Source: Haematococcus lacustris (taxonomy: Eukaryota > Chlorophyta > Chlorophyceae > Chlamydomonadales > Haematococcaceae). Taken from it: a stretch of DNA of 64,000 bases. The notes below the pieces were generated by a model that ran no database searches, was not told the origin of the DNA, and saw nothing but the letters and a program-made list of their open reading frames with translations. Below are positions 1-13,914 of this stretch, one piece after another. How positions within the stretch are numbered: the first letter of the stretch is position 1; every line of letters starts with the position of its first letter. The DNA is taken from NCBI GenBank assembly GCA_030144725.1, contig JASKMD010000025.1, positions 1,965,716 through 2,029,715 on the forward strand. The letters are read 5' to 3'. The position numbers and the translations under genes were made by a program.

Positions 1-221
1 CATGCCCCGAACCGGCTCAAATTCAAGTTACTAACTTTGATGCTTTGCACTGCACGGCCTACTAACTGGATACTTATTCTGGATGGGTGAAAGGTAGCTG
101 ACTGGGTTGGCTACATTCTGAGCCAGCTAGCATAAACTTTGGCGCAGCGAGTGTCGAGTTACAGCCGTCCTACTACCAGGGGTCGGTTTACTGCCATTTT
201 TTGAATGTTGGGAGCGCCTGA
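1..221 (-). mobile_element. TIR element, terminal fragment (same family as 40990-42213)
   Basis: The bases up to 221 are the reverse complement of the left end of the element at 40990-42213, with scattered mismatches. The copy ends at 207-221 in GTTGGGAGCGCCTGA, the family terminus. The rest lies outside the window, so its target duplication cannot be checked. No coding capacity is visible. Confidence 0.8.
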
Positions 222-1249
222 CTTCGGGATGTGGTCAAACAATAAGTTGACCTTGACGAAAGGGCCAGCAATGGACCAGTTTGTGGCTGGGACAAAGGCT
301 GGGCTCACCAAACAGGCAAGGGTGGCGACTAGGCTAGCAAACTTGTCGAGGGGGGAGGCGGCCGGTCATACACGGGCAGCCGGCCAAGGCGGGGTGCTTG
401 CAAGGAGGCAGCAGCATGGGTGGCTGCAGGAGCATGCAAGTTTGAATGCTCCGAGGCAGATGATGAGATATGCCGCCACTGCCAGCAGCGGCAGGAGGAC
501 CACGACTTTATGAGCGAGGTCCAGTGCCCAATGTGACGTGGTCAGGTGATAAGGCCACTAGAAAAGAGGCCACGACAGTTGACTAAGTTGATCTCATGAT
601 TTTGATATGAGATTAATGGGTTGGGAGGCTTGATTATTTCTATGCACGAAGACGTTCTTAAAATTGACTTTAGACGTACTTTGGCCATCGGGGAATTTGA
701 AACAATGAAAAATTTGGCTCGGGAATAATATTTTAGTTATAGGGCCTATCCGCGAACGGGCTCGTAATTCAAATTTTCTTTGATTTTCTAGTTCGGTAGT
801 GGTTGCGCCAACCGCCTTGGAATGGCGTCCTTCCTCGCTCTGTAGCAGCGCGAAGGGCAAACGAGTTACTACGCAATAGCGATGCGCGCTCACAAGCCCG
901 AAAACTCCAGTCAGTGAGGCGGGCGGCCAAAAAGTGCGACCGCGATTAGGGCCGAAGCATAATGGTCATATTCATATTTGAGGCGCTGCGGGGCATGCAC
1001 ACATCGCGGTGACCATTCGCTATGAGGGCTATGAGGCCTGAGCTGCTCCTCAACAACATGCTGCAGCACGAGTTTGCGGGCACCGCCATTTGAGGAGGCG
1101 CATTTCCTCCGGCGGCAGCTACGTGGGCTGTATCCCTCTAGCTATGAGGGGTGCCACTGCCAGGGCATTTGTCTCCCCCAGCAGGCCCTCCTGGGCTATT
1201 ACGGCGCGCAAAGGTCGGCCACGTGACCGTGTGTGTGAAAGAGATTATT

Positions 1250-1310
1250 TTCAATTTACTCCTTTTTCTCGGCGGGGGAAACCAGGCCGAGAAAAAGGAG
1301 AAAATTTGAA
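1250..1310. repeat. Perfect 15-bp hairpin
   Basis: Left arm CTCCTTTTTCTCGGC (1259-1273) pairs perfectly with 1286-1300 across a 12-nt loop. The flanking TTCAA/TTGAA can extend the stem. No gene ends beside it, so a terminator role is unsupported; it may be the centre of a foldback element. Confidence 0.75.
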
Positions 1311-1870
1311 AGTTATCTCTGCCGAGTGAGGCCCCTAAACTTCGACCATTTGCAGCGCTGAACCATTCCCCGGTCTGCTGCTACAGCACAACAGAATACT
1401 ACGGGGTCAGACCAGTGAGAGCTGCAGCCAGTCGTGCGGGCGGCCAAAAAGCGTAGCGGTTGAGGCGAAAAATTTGAAAATTTTTCTCGTCGGTTCGCGG
1501 ATAGGCCCATAGTTTCCGAGGCCTCGGGAATCAGCTGTGACACGTCCTGCGGAAATTTGAATATTTTTCGCATATCACGTACAGGCCATCCCAGCATGTA
1601 AGACTTGCACCGCTGGGCTCAGCGCGTCGCTGTTAGCTCCCTGCCGGATGTCCACCTCCGTAGCCTGCCAAGAATCTGGACCAAGCGTAGCCTAGAGAAC
1701 TGTCCAGTCGACGGAGTGCGGTACAATAGACCCCATGCGCATCGCAAAGCTTGTAATCGCTTGAGCGCTGACTTTCGTGCCCTTTGCAAGTGGAGCGACC
1801 GACGATGCCTGTGAGAACATTGGTACTTGTACCGCTACGTAGCTGCCAAAATGAACGCGTGGGACTCATG

Positions 1871-1936
1871 AATTGTGGACCCGACTGCGACCATGCAGAA
1901 CTGCTGCAAACCCGGCCCCCGGTCCAGCCACAGCGA
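1871..1936. repeat. Inverted repeat arm flanking the hAT element (partner at 4870-4935)
   Basis: The sequence around GCAAACCCGGCCCCCGGTCC recurs in inverted orientation at 4870-4935, about 65 bp with several mismatches. The two arms enclose the hAT element, which suggests the hAT copy sits inside an older palindromic repeat. Confidence 0.7.
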
Positions 1937-2164
1937 ATTTGAGGCTGAAAACATACCTGTAGGCTCGTCATGGCACAAGGTACGCAATAGATTAGGTTGC
2001 ATGACGATTAGGGCGTGCCGGGTATTAATACCTGCCTGGTGTTTTGGGTACTACGGGTATTAATACCGGTACTAGAGGTATTAATACCTGGAAGTGGCAC
2101 TTATGCGAGAGGTCCCTAGATCGAGTCCTGTCAGGGTTGTGGTATGCTCACCTTCGGACTGAAC

Positions 2165-2342
2165 AATGTTCCAGTCAATACTGAAAATTGATCAGTCAGT
2201 ACTGAATATGGTCCAGTCAGTGCTGAATAATGTCCATTCAGTACTGAAAACTGACCAATAAGTACTGAAAACTGTTCAAATAATACTGAAAACTGTCTAG
2301 TCATTACTAAAAACTGTCCAGTCAGTACAGAAAATTGTCCAT
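2165..2342. repeat. About 20-bp tandem repeat inside the hAT element
   Basis: Roughly eight imperfect units resembling GTCCAGTCAGTACTGAAAAC lie just inside the left end. Such subterminal repeats are common in hAT elements and may add transposase binding sites. Confidence 0.8.
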
Positions 2343-2570
2343 TTACTCAGCCCAACTATTTCTCGATCTAAGGTTTACACCACACTTCTTACACTCCCTA
2401 GAGAATGCTATGTGCCAAGTATCATGTCAAAATATTGCACTTTGCTTGCGCTATCTCTATCTGCACAACCGTTTCCACTAAGCCACACAGCCAGCCCAGC
2501 CCAGCCAGTAGTTGATGCTCACTTCATGATGTCATTCAGGGTGTCTTGGACGGCCGACGCCTCATCATCG

Positions 2571-4217
2571 CTATCGGTTGTTGGCACGTTGGCTTTCAGG
2601 TTTCAGGGCATTGTGATAGGTGTGGCCCCACACCGACCAGTTGCGCTCTGCAGCTGCTGTTGAAGCATGCGCTGACAACAACCGTTGCGCAGCCTTGGCC
2701 AAGATTGGGAACTGTGGGGCTGCTTGGAGCTTCCAGAACGCCCGGCGAGCCTCAATGGAGGCAATAGGAGTGAAGGAGGGCTGTCCTGGCTGTGTTGGCT
2801 GTTGGAGTGTCTGCATTTGAAGCATTGATTGGGCCCTCCTCTTCATGGCCGGGTTCCAGTCGGCATTCTCAAAAGCATTAAGCTCCCGGAGGGCTGCACC
2901 AAGCGAAGCACCCGCTAGGCGCGACACTGTCGGTGCTAGGTCTGCTTGCTGCTGCTCACTGAGGCTGTCGAAGGGAGGGACGGGCTGAGCATGTTCACCC
3001 ATGTCAAAGAAGTTGATGGGGTCCAGTAACCTGCAAGGTGTGAGCAAAAGTGTGGATGAGAAGTGTGGCAAGGCAGGGGAGGGCAGGGCTGGTATGCGTG
3101 TGGGTGGGATAGGGGGTGTGGGGCCGTGGGCAAGACGGGGTGGGCAGGTGTGGTGCTGGGCAGGGCAGGGCATCTCTCTCTACTACCTAGCTCTACTACA
3201 CTAGCTCAGCAACACTCCCTTGCAGCCTGACACCAAAGCACACCACAGTTATGACGAGGTTAGGGTTACCTTGCAGCAGCCATCACGGGCTGACAATGCT
3301 TCAATGCACGGTCCTTGAAGATCCTCAGCACCCCACGCACAAAGCTTGCATCCACCTTGTCAAGACCGCCCGGGTGTCCTAGTTCTGATGAGCTGCATGT
3401 CTATGACGCCAACCGTCCGTGCACATCATGACCGCCATGCCCGCCTGCGTGCACACACACACACACATGTGATTAGCAATTGCCACGCATGCGTTCGGAT
3501 TGAGAGGTGGTGGAGTAAGTTTAGTATGCATTTAGTATGCATACCTCAAACAAGGATGACAAGTCAGCCTCCACGGTGCGCCGTGTCTCCAGATAGACAT
3601 CTTGAATGAGAGTCTTGACACGCTTTGGGCTGGGGCAGGTGGCACCAAGGGCACGAAAGGCCTTCTTCAGGAACTTGTTTTTTGAGGGCGGCATGTGGTG
3701 TTCCCGTGGTGGCCACGAACAACGCCACATACTTGTCAGAGAGTTGTTGGTCATCTGGATGTACCTGCTTGCCTATGAGGAAGGCAAGACAACCATGTCT
3801 TACAACCATTTGCTACATGAGTGTCAGATAGAGCAGATACAAAGAGCAGCTTGTAAGGCTGATTGATACACATACAGAAGGAAGATAGGAGAGATAATGA
3901 CCTGTTGGATTGGGAAGTGGTGATGGTTGATCGGCGGCTGGGCGCTGCTTGCAATGCTTGTCGTGCTGAGACTGCGCGTGGCTCAGGTTGCAGCACGCCA
4001 AATTCGCGCCGCACATGAGGCATACGAGCAGGACGACCTTTCTTGTTACATCAAGCTTTAGCCGGTAAGTGTCGCGCAAGGCATTGCTCTGCTTGAGCTG
4101 GTCGTAGAGGTCAAGCACGGAGACCGTGTTATTCTTGTACTTTTGTGCCCAGCCTTCGGCTTCGGCTGGAGGATGTGGGTCTTGGGTGTCGGGTGTAGGA
4201 ATAACAGGGTTAGCCAT
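2571..4217 (-). pseudogene. hAT transposase remnant (zinc finger to dimerisation domain)
   Basis: Reading from 4217 downward, a Met-initiated open frame contains a Cys-x2-Cys ... His-x4-Cys-like cluster (CLMCGANLAC, then HAQSQHDKHC) that fits a degenerate BED-type zinc finger. Near 3520-3754 the frame encodes a segment typical of the middle of hAT transposases (FLKKAFRALGATCPSPKRVK). 3290-3350 encodes another short exon. 2571-2960 ends with LLSAHASTAAAERNWSVWG, the hallmark of the hAT C-terminal dimerisation region. I find no continuous RNase H-like catalytic core between 3350 and 3520, so the copy is probably inactive by internal deletion. Exon borders are not resolved. The zinc finger is the weakest part of the call. 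Confidence 0.8.
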
Positions 4218-4869
4218 AGCGCTAGTGGCGCTGATGGGTGCCGCCGGTGGGCCGGTGAGGTATTAATACCTCGTTCAAATTCCTCAGGGTATTAATACCT
4301 GGGTATTATTAATACCTGGCCGGGAACGCCCTAATGACGATGCACTAAGTGTGTGCCTCTTGGCAGGGAATAGCGTCTGTCCCCTCCACATTAGGTGCCA
4401 CGCATAAAGCTGTCCATGCTTGCCATCTGCCTATCACGCATGGTGCAGTCGACACCGTGCAAAGAACGCATCGGTCTAACTTCACCACAATGCCCTCAAG
4501 CAGCACGGACCGGCCTTTAAGAGGATGTGGGAATGTAGGCATGCACCTGCAGAGCACACACAGCAAGTGATGCATGGGATGTATTGTTGGGCAATGACAT
4601 CATCCATGGCATTGCAGTCTGCAGTTATAACTATGCTGTAATTGTCTGCAATTTTACCTTTAGATGAAATCACGGCAGGGAGTTGATATAAGCACTGTCA
4701 GCACACCACACAAGTTCCAGGCCTACTGGTTACACATGTGCCATGTGACACCTCACAGTGTGTGGCATGATATAAATCCCTGCCATTGTTCACTCACTGA
4801 AAGCATTGTGGTGCAGCTTAACCCATCGCGTACCTTATGCTAAAGTGGAGCTGACTGTGTAGTTTCAAT

Positions 4870-4935
4870 CCAGAACTCGCCCAGGCTGGACCGGGGGCCG
4901 GGTTTGCAGCAGCCCTGCATGGTCGCGGTCGGGGC
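4870..4935. repeat. Inverted repeat arm (partner at 1871-1936)
   Basis: This is the reverse complement of 1871-1936, including the GGACCGGGGGCCGGGTTTGC core. No gene is visible in 4342-5360 apart from this arm. Confidence 0.7.
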
Positions 4936-5360
4936 CACGGTTAGTTAAGCTCACGCGCTCATTTCTGCAGCTACGCATCGGAACAAAAGCGGAATGTCCT
5001 TACTGACAGCTAACCCAGCAAGACGGCCGACGACATGTGTTCGGCAAAAGGTCACAACTCGAGCACGGGCCTACGTGGGGCTCACCACAGCACCTCTAAA
5101 CTTCCAGCTATGACCCAAACAAGCTTTGCTTCGAGGGGTCCACTTTGGCGGGCGCAAGGAATAATCAAGGGACAGCCCTGACTAGACTTATGCAGCAAGC
5201 GGGTGCAAAAATCGCGGCACGAGGTGGCCTGGTTGGCCCATGCTGGCCCATTCGAACTTTTTCTCACGGGTGTCACAGCTGATCGGGAATCGATCGGGAG
5301 AGTACGGTATATCAGACACACCCTGGTTCAAGTTCATACCCTGATTCAAACTAAACACTG

Positions 5361-6457
5361 GTGCCGGGCAACACCAAGCTCAGCCGGCACCTCCTTGGTG
5401 GCCAACCTACAGCACATCACTGTCACCCTGGCCACCTGGGATGCGGTGTGGGAGGTGTACCTGGACCCCAAGTGGGCACGGCAGCGGCTGAGGCTGTACG
5501 GAGCCCAGGACCGGGCGCGGGAGCAGTTCTTCAAGAAGGTGAGGGTGGGTGGGTGGGTAGGTGGGAGGGTAAGGCACTGGGAGGTGGTGGGTTGGGCATG
5601 ATATGAAGGAGTAGTTGACTGTGCCATGCCTAACCTGGTGCCACCATGTCAGCCACCATGTGTGTGCCTTGTGTGCATGGCTGCAGTCGGAGGAGGGCAT
5701 GGCGGAAGTTTCCATGGAGCGCCATGGGCATGCCAAGCAGCTGGTGGTGTTCTTCGGCGCTGCTACAATTGGCACAGCAGGAGGGTGGGGTGCTGATGCG
5801 GTGTTGCGTGCCTGCCGCAAGGTGGTGTGCAGGCCCAGGGGCAAAGACCAGGATGGGGGCAGGGTGGTGCTTGTGGATGAGCACCGCACCAGCCGGGTCA
5901 GCTCAGCAGTGAATGGCCAGCAGCCCTGTGAGGAGGAGCTGGACAAACTCAGTGCCACAAGACCCGTAGGCTGAAAGCCCCCAGCAGGGCAGGTGGAACC
6001 CCGCTTGCTGCGGCCAGCCTGGAGCCAGGAGCGTGGCCAGCCAGTGCGGGGCATGATGTGGTGCCCAGTAGTGGCTCCCCGCAAGCCCCCCCAGGCCCCA
6101 CGCAGCAGCCAGGCAGCCACACAGCCAGCAGCCTCACAGCCAGGGCCCAGCACTCCCCCTCCAGCCAAGCGCAGCAAGCCGGCAGCTGAGCCCACTACGG
6201 GCAAAGGCAAGGGCAAGGCTGCCAAAGCCAAGCCAGCACCACAGCCAGGCAGATGGCTGGACAGGGACTGCAATGCAGCGCTCAACATGCAGCGCATTGG
6301 GGAGAGCAGGTGGCGCCCGCTGGAGCTGTGCTACTGGCCAGACCAGGGAGCTCTGCCAGCCAAGGGCAAGGAGTACCCTGGCCTGGGCTACAAGTGGGTG
6401 CACGACAAGCCCCCCAAGGCCCAGCAGCAGCAGCAGCAGCCTGCTGAGGCACAGTAG
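5361..6457 (+). pseudogene. Fanzor (eukaryotic TnpB-like) nuclease, 5'-truncated, with in-frame TGA
   Basis: The homologous region opens with WDAVWEVYLDPKWARQRL and is split by a GT-AG intron (5539-5686). Exon 2 carries VVFFGAATIG and VLVDEHRTSRVSS; the Glu (codon 5879-5881) matches the RuvC-II acid of TnpB/Fanzor proteins. Codon 5972-5974 is TGA where the copy at 42345-44822 has Trp. Beyond it the same frame stays open through RGMMWCP, a Pro/Lys-rich linker and RDCNAALNM (RuvC-III, Asp codon 6266-6268), ending at TAG 6455-6457 after a poly-Gln tail. RuvC-I and the N-terminal domain are not found upstream. Fanzors are RNA-guided DNA nucleases carried by eukaryotic transposons. The usual zinc-ribbon Cys pair after the DE.RTS motif is missing here (see findings). 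The family assignment rests on motifs only. Confidence 0.82.
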
Positions 6458-6705
6458 TGTGTGCCCCCTTTGTTGAGCTGTCATCAGCTTACAATTAGTG
6501 CATGTTTTGTCATGCCAACTCTACATCATAGCCCTCGGGTCAGGCAATAGTGTAGGTGGTAGGCGGGCTCATGTGCCATGTGCACTGGGTTTACTCCACA
6601 CAGCCCAATAACACTGTTTGAGCCGGATCTAGTTAGTGGCTGCTAGTGGCTGCTAGTAACTAGACTAGGCTCAAATGGAGGCCCTAGTGAGGGACAAGGG
6701 GGCTG
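6458..6705 (+). mobile_element. 3' noncoding end of Fanzor element
   Basis: The sequence following the stop (TCATCAGCTTACAATTAGTG, then a CATAGCCCT...TCAGGCAAT block, then GAGGGACAAGGGGGCTG near 6690) recurs after every Fanzor tail in the window. It defines the 3' end of the element. It is a candidate location for the guide (omega) RNA. 6690-6770 adds a further scrap of Fanzor coding sequence. Confidence 0.65.
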
Positions 6706-6770
6706 GACAGGGACATTGTAGAGCTTCTGGAGCTGTGCTGGTGGCCTGGCTTCAGGGCGCTGTGCCACCC

Positions 6771-7615
6771 AGGCACTTAGGCATACACGCAGTTGAGCAA
6801 GTGGTTGTGTGACCGGTCTTTCAAGATCAGGCCTAGCGTCATCACAGCCATGGTTGCTGCTATCAAATCATCAGCTACAGCCTGTTTAATCACGTCACTT
6901 CAGATTGGCAGGGAGCCCCAGTGGAGTCTGGCGAACCAGGCCTCTCTTTCTCTAATTTCTGATGTTTCGAGTGTGTTTGATATGTTTATCGGCTCTAATG
7001 TTTCTTTGATTGGACTTTGATACAAGTTGTCATCGTCATGAATTTCATATAACCATGACATATGACATGGTTTAGACTAAAGCTGGACAGCTGCACTATT
7101 ACGCTGTCCCTCGTCAGCACGCAGGCGTGCGCAACAGTGCGCAATCGAAGAGCGCTCTGTCTGATGCATCGACTGTCCTTCACATGTTGATCGTGCTGTT
7201 CCTATCGAGTTTCAGCTTGCTTGCAACCGCGCACATCGGCGCCCATAACATCACAGACGACAAGCCGCACTACCCCAGTACACCCCGCAGCTTGCCCAGG
7301 TGATAACTCGTGACAACGATCCTTGGTCTCAGCTGACTGCCATCAACTGCCTTTGACCAGGAGTGTCGAGCAATAGAACATGGGAGGAGGACAGGAGTGG
7401 TCATACCCCCCTCAAGGACTTCCGCGCTTGCATGAACACAACATGATGGCCAGCCTGCCCAGCTACCGAAAGCACCCAGCAAACTGCTCAGCTGCAACAG
7501 CTCCTAACCCTTGCACTCTGGCCCGCAGGGCACAGGAGGTGGAGGATCCGGAGTCGTATTTGTCAGCCAGCGCGGTGGTGAGGGGGCTGCTGTACCCATA
7601 CTGCTAGCCTTGTGC
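6771..7615. other. No supported gene
   Basis: No exon with recognisable similarity, no clear tandem array and no matched terminal repeats are seen. The short open frames here have no coding signature. Confidence 0.4.
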
Positions 7616-7621
7616 ATACCT

Positions 7622-8043
7622 GTACAGCCCCCTTGTCCCTCACTAGGGCCTCTACTTGAGCCGGGCTATTAGAGACCACTAGGGATGAGCAGCGGGACTA
7701 GTCGCATGGTGTTAATGAGCTGTGTGGAGTATACCCAATGCATATGGACATGGTGCATGAGTGCCTACCACCTTCACTATTGCCTCACTGCGAGGGCTAC
7801 AGTGTAGAGTTGGCATGACCTGCATGCACCAATTGTAAGCTGATGACAGCTCAACAAAGGGGGGGGGCACACTACTGTGCCTCAGCAGGCTGCTGCTGCT
7901 GCTGCTGCTGGGCCTTTGGTGGCTTGTCTCGCAGCCGCTTGCAGCCCAGGCCTGGGTACTCCTTGCCCTTGGCTGGTAGAGCTCCCTGGTCTGGCCAGTA
8001 GCACAGCTCCAGCGGGCGCCACCTGCTCTCCCCAATGCGCTGC
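7622..8043 (-). pseudogene. Fanzor element, C-terminal fragment and 3' end
   Basis: On the minus strand 8043-7872 encodes the family tail: GESRWRPLELCYWPDQGALP, then KGKEYPGLG and a poly-Gln run ending in AEAQ and a stop at 7872-7874. The 3' noncoding block follows (7871-7622) and ends in the same CAAGGGGGCT terminus. Everything upstream of the RuvC-III region is absent. The junction near 8045 runs into unrelated sequence with two diverged copies of a CAGCTGTGCAGCCTGCCC-type segment at about 8112 and 8258. Confidence 0.8.
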
Positions 8044-9043
8044 ATGTCCCCAAACGGCCTACACCCCCCCACTGCCCACTCGCCGCCAGCGTGGGGCAGC
8101 GGGTGCTCACCATGTCGAGCTGTGCAGCCTGCCCCTTGACAATAGTAGTCTGTGAAAAGCATATCAGTGGGCCACATCAGTAAGCAGTCTACGCCCTGTA
8201 CCTGGGCCATACCAGTACAGCCTGCTTGGCAAGGTCCATGCTGTGACTATGTCCAGCTGTGCAGCCTGCCCTATGACAATAGCGACGAGTAATGCCTTCA
8301 TTGAGGCAGGGGAGGGGCAGGATTGAAGGAGGGGAGGAGCAGCTGGGCCAGACACTAGTGGAGTGTGAAGCCTTCCCACTGCAGCCAGTGGGGCGCACCT
8401 GACAACGACATTGAGTGCACGTGTGGAGGGGCCCGTCACGGCACCCTGTCCACCAGGCCCCTGCCCGCATGCATCGCATGGCACCGGGGATGCTTGCATG
8501 AGCATAGGCGCCCACATGGTGTCCACCTGGGGCTGGGTGGGTTGGGTGTACGGAAGGGATCAAAGCCCAGCTAGTACTCCGGGCACAGGGCGCACGCACA
8601 CTTTAGGGTTCAGGGGACACAGGAGGTCAGGAGGGGCAGCCGGATCACCTGCTTGCTCTGCTGCCCCTACTGCACCCAGGGTTGCTGGTGTGGTCGTTAG
8701 CTGCCAAAGGGTTGACACTGCAAGCCCAACAGCACTGCGCCATGGCCTGCTCTGTCCTCTGCTCTGGACTAAGCAACCTTGGGTTCCCACAGCGCACTCT
8801 CAGTGCTTCATCATGGCGTAATCATGGGTGGGCGTATTCAGCGCATACTTCCTCTACTACTAGGAGATGCGTTATCTGTAATCTGAATTGTCGGTGCCTG
8901 AAACAGCCAGCACCAATACCTTATTTCCTACCCCCACCCCCTTACGAGGGTGTGGGGCGATAGATGTTGGCATGAAACACATGCTCTGATGTAATCTTGA
9001 GCTTACATCAACAGCTTAAGCATTGCCTAGTTCACATATGCTA

Positions 9044-9460
9044 CTATGATACAGGCTGCTGGGCTTGGGCCTTGGGGGCTCGGTCTTGCAGCTTTTTAAA
9101 GCCCAGGCCAGGGTACTCCTTGCCCTTGGCGGGAAGCCTTGCTTGGTGTTGCCACCTGCACAGCTCCAGTGGGCGCCACTTGCTCTCCCCTGCCCGCTGG
9201 AGGTTAGGGGCTGCGTTACAGTCCCTGTCCATTTGCCAAGGTCCATTTGCCAAGGTCCCCAGGGGTGGCCTGGTCCAGCTTGGGGCACCACATGAGCCCC
9301 CGCACCGGCACCTAAAACAGCTTGCTCCAGGCTGACCGCAACAAGCGGTACTGCACCTGACCTGGCTGGGGACTCCAGCCTCGCGGTCCAGATCCTCCTC
9401 ACATGGCTGCTGGCCATTTACTGGTGAGCTGACCCTGCTGGTGCGGAACTCTTCCACAGA
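9044..9460 (-). pseudogene. Fanzor C-terminal half, internally scrambled
   Basis: From 9457 down the frame reads EEFRTSRVSSPVNG (RuvC-II region), a shortened linker with CFRCRCGGSCGAP, then RDCNAAPNLQRAGESKWRP (RuvC-III) and the KGKEYPGLG tail, ending at 9046. The open frame is continuous but lacks RuvC-I, the N-terminal domain and the poly-Gln tail. It is more diverged than the other copies and has its own Cys-rich insert in the linker. It lies just upstream of the first GT31 exon, in the opposite orientation. Confidence 0.78.
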
Positions 9461-9532
9461 AGGAAAGATATTGATCTCATTCGTGTCCCTTGGCGACTGT
9501 GGTCCAGCCCCTGTGATTGTTCTGTAATCCAG

Positions 9533-13249
<3,717 letters not shown>

Positions 13250-13868
13250 GTGCGGGGTGTGGGGTGGCGGAGGGGAGGGGAGGGGGGTGGAGGGGGGTGA
13301 TGGGGGGTATTGTGACAGGTATTGTGGCAGGCAGCAGCCTCAGGACCGCATCCAGCCCGTGTAGCTCCAACTCGCCCAGGGGAGCACATCAGGGTCAGGT
13401 CACACTAGGAGGCCTCTCATCCTCTAGGGTGGAAGCTCATGGTCATCATCACGTCGAAGGGGAGACGTGGCCCGCTCTGACCACCACCTCCCGCCTCTTG
13501 CCCCCAGGTATCCACCCCTTGTTTCTGGCCCTATCGACTGCTCTTTTCAATCCGGTCGTCAACCCCTAACCCCCGCTGTCTCCCCAACCCTCCTCACCCT
13601 CCCTCCTCCTGTTCACTAGCCTCCAGCTGGTGCGCCACCACAGCTCCACTGCAGCTCACGCTGCCTTGTCCCCCTTGCCTGGCACCACCTGCAGCTGGTC
13701 CGCGTGTGCCGCTGCTGACTTCCTCCCACCCGGGTGCCTCGAGGTGTTGAGGGGCGAGCAGGGCTGGTGGGTGTGACCCAGCCGCCGCCACTGCAAAGCG
13801 CAGGGTGCAGGGTACCAGTACCAGGGTACAGGTGCAGGTGCATGGTACTAGGCGGCATGCGTCGTGAC

Positions 13869-13914
13869 CCTTGTAGTAAGTCACTTACTACAAGGCTGGC
13901 CTTAGTAAGGCCAG
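13869..13914. repeat. Two adjacent near-perfect palindromes
   Basis: 13869-13895 is a 13-bp stem (arm CCTTGTAGTAAGT) with a single central C. 13896-13914 follows without a gap and is a 9-bp stem (arm CTGGCCTTA) with a single central G. The rest of 13250-14905 shows no gene I can support. Confidence 0.85.

Larger units (their letters stand above)
222..2008. other. Non-genic stretch with repeat debris
   Basis: No supported gene is seen. The stretch holds a strong hairpin (1250-1310), AT-rich patches with AATTTGAAAATTT-like runs, the motif GCGGGCGGCCAAAAAG twice (about 924 and 1434), and an inverted pair around CCTATCCGCGAAC (about 747 and 1493). This looks like remnants of an unrecognised foldback or TIR element. 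1871-1936 is one arm of a longer inverted repeat. Confidence 0.5.
2009..4333 (-). mobile_element. hAT-superfamily DNA transposon (2.3 kb, complete ends)
   Basis: The element begins TAGGGCG (2009) and ends CGCCCTA (4333). It is flanked by the perfect 8-bp direct repeat ATGACGAT (2001-2008 and 4334-4341), the target duplication expected of hAT elements. Subterminal copies of the 12-bp palindrome GGTATTAATACC lie at 2021, 2056 and 2077 on the left and at 4259 and 4288 on the right, plus an interrupted copy near 4302. These are plausible transposase binding sites. The interior encodes a decayed transposase on the minus strand. At 2.3 kb it is short for an autonomous hAT, so it is probably an internal-deletion derivative. 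Confidence 0.92.
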
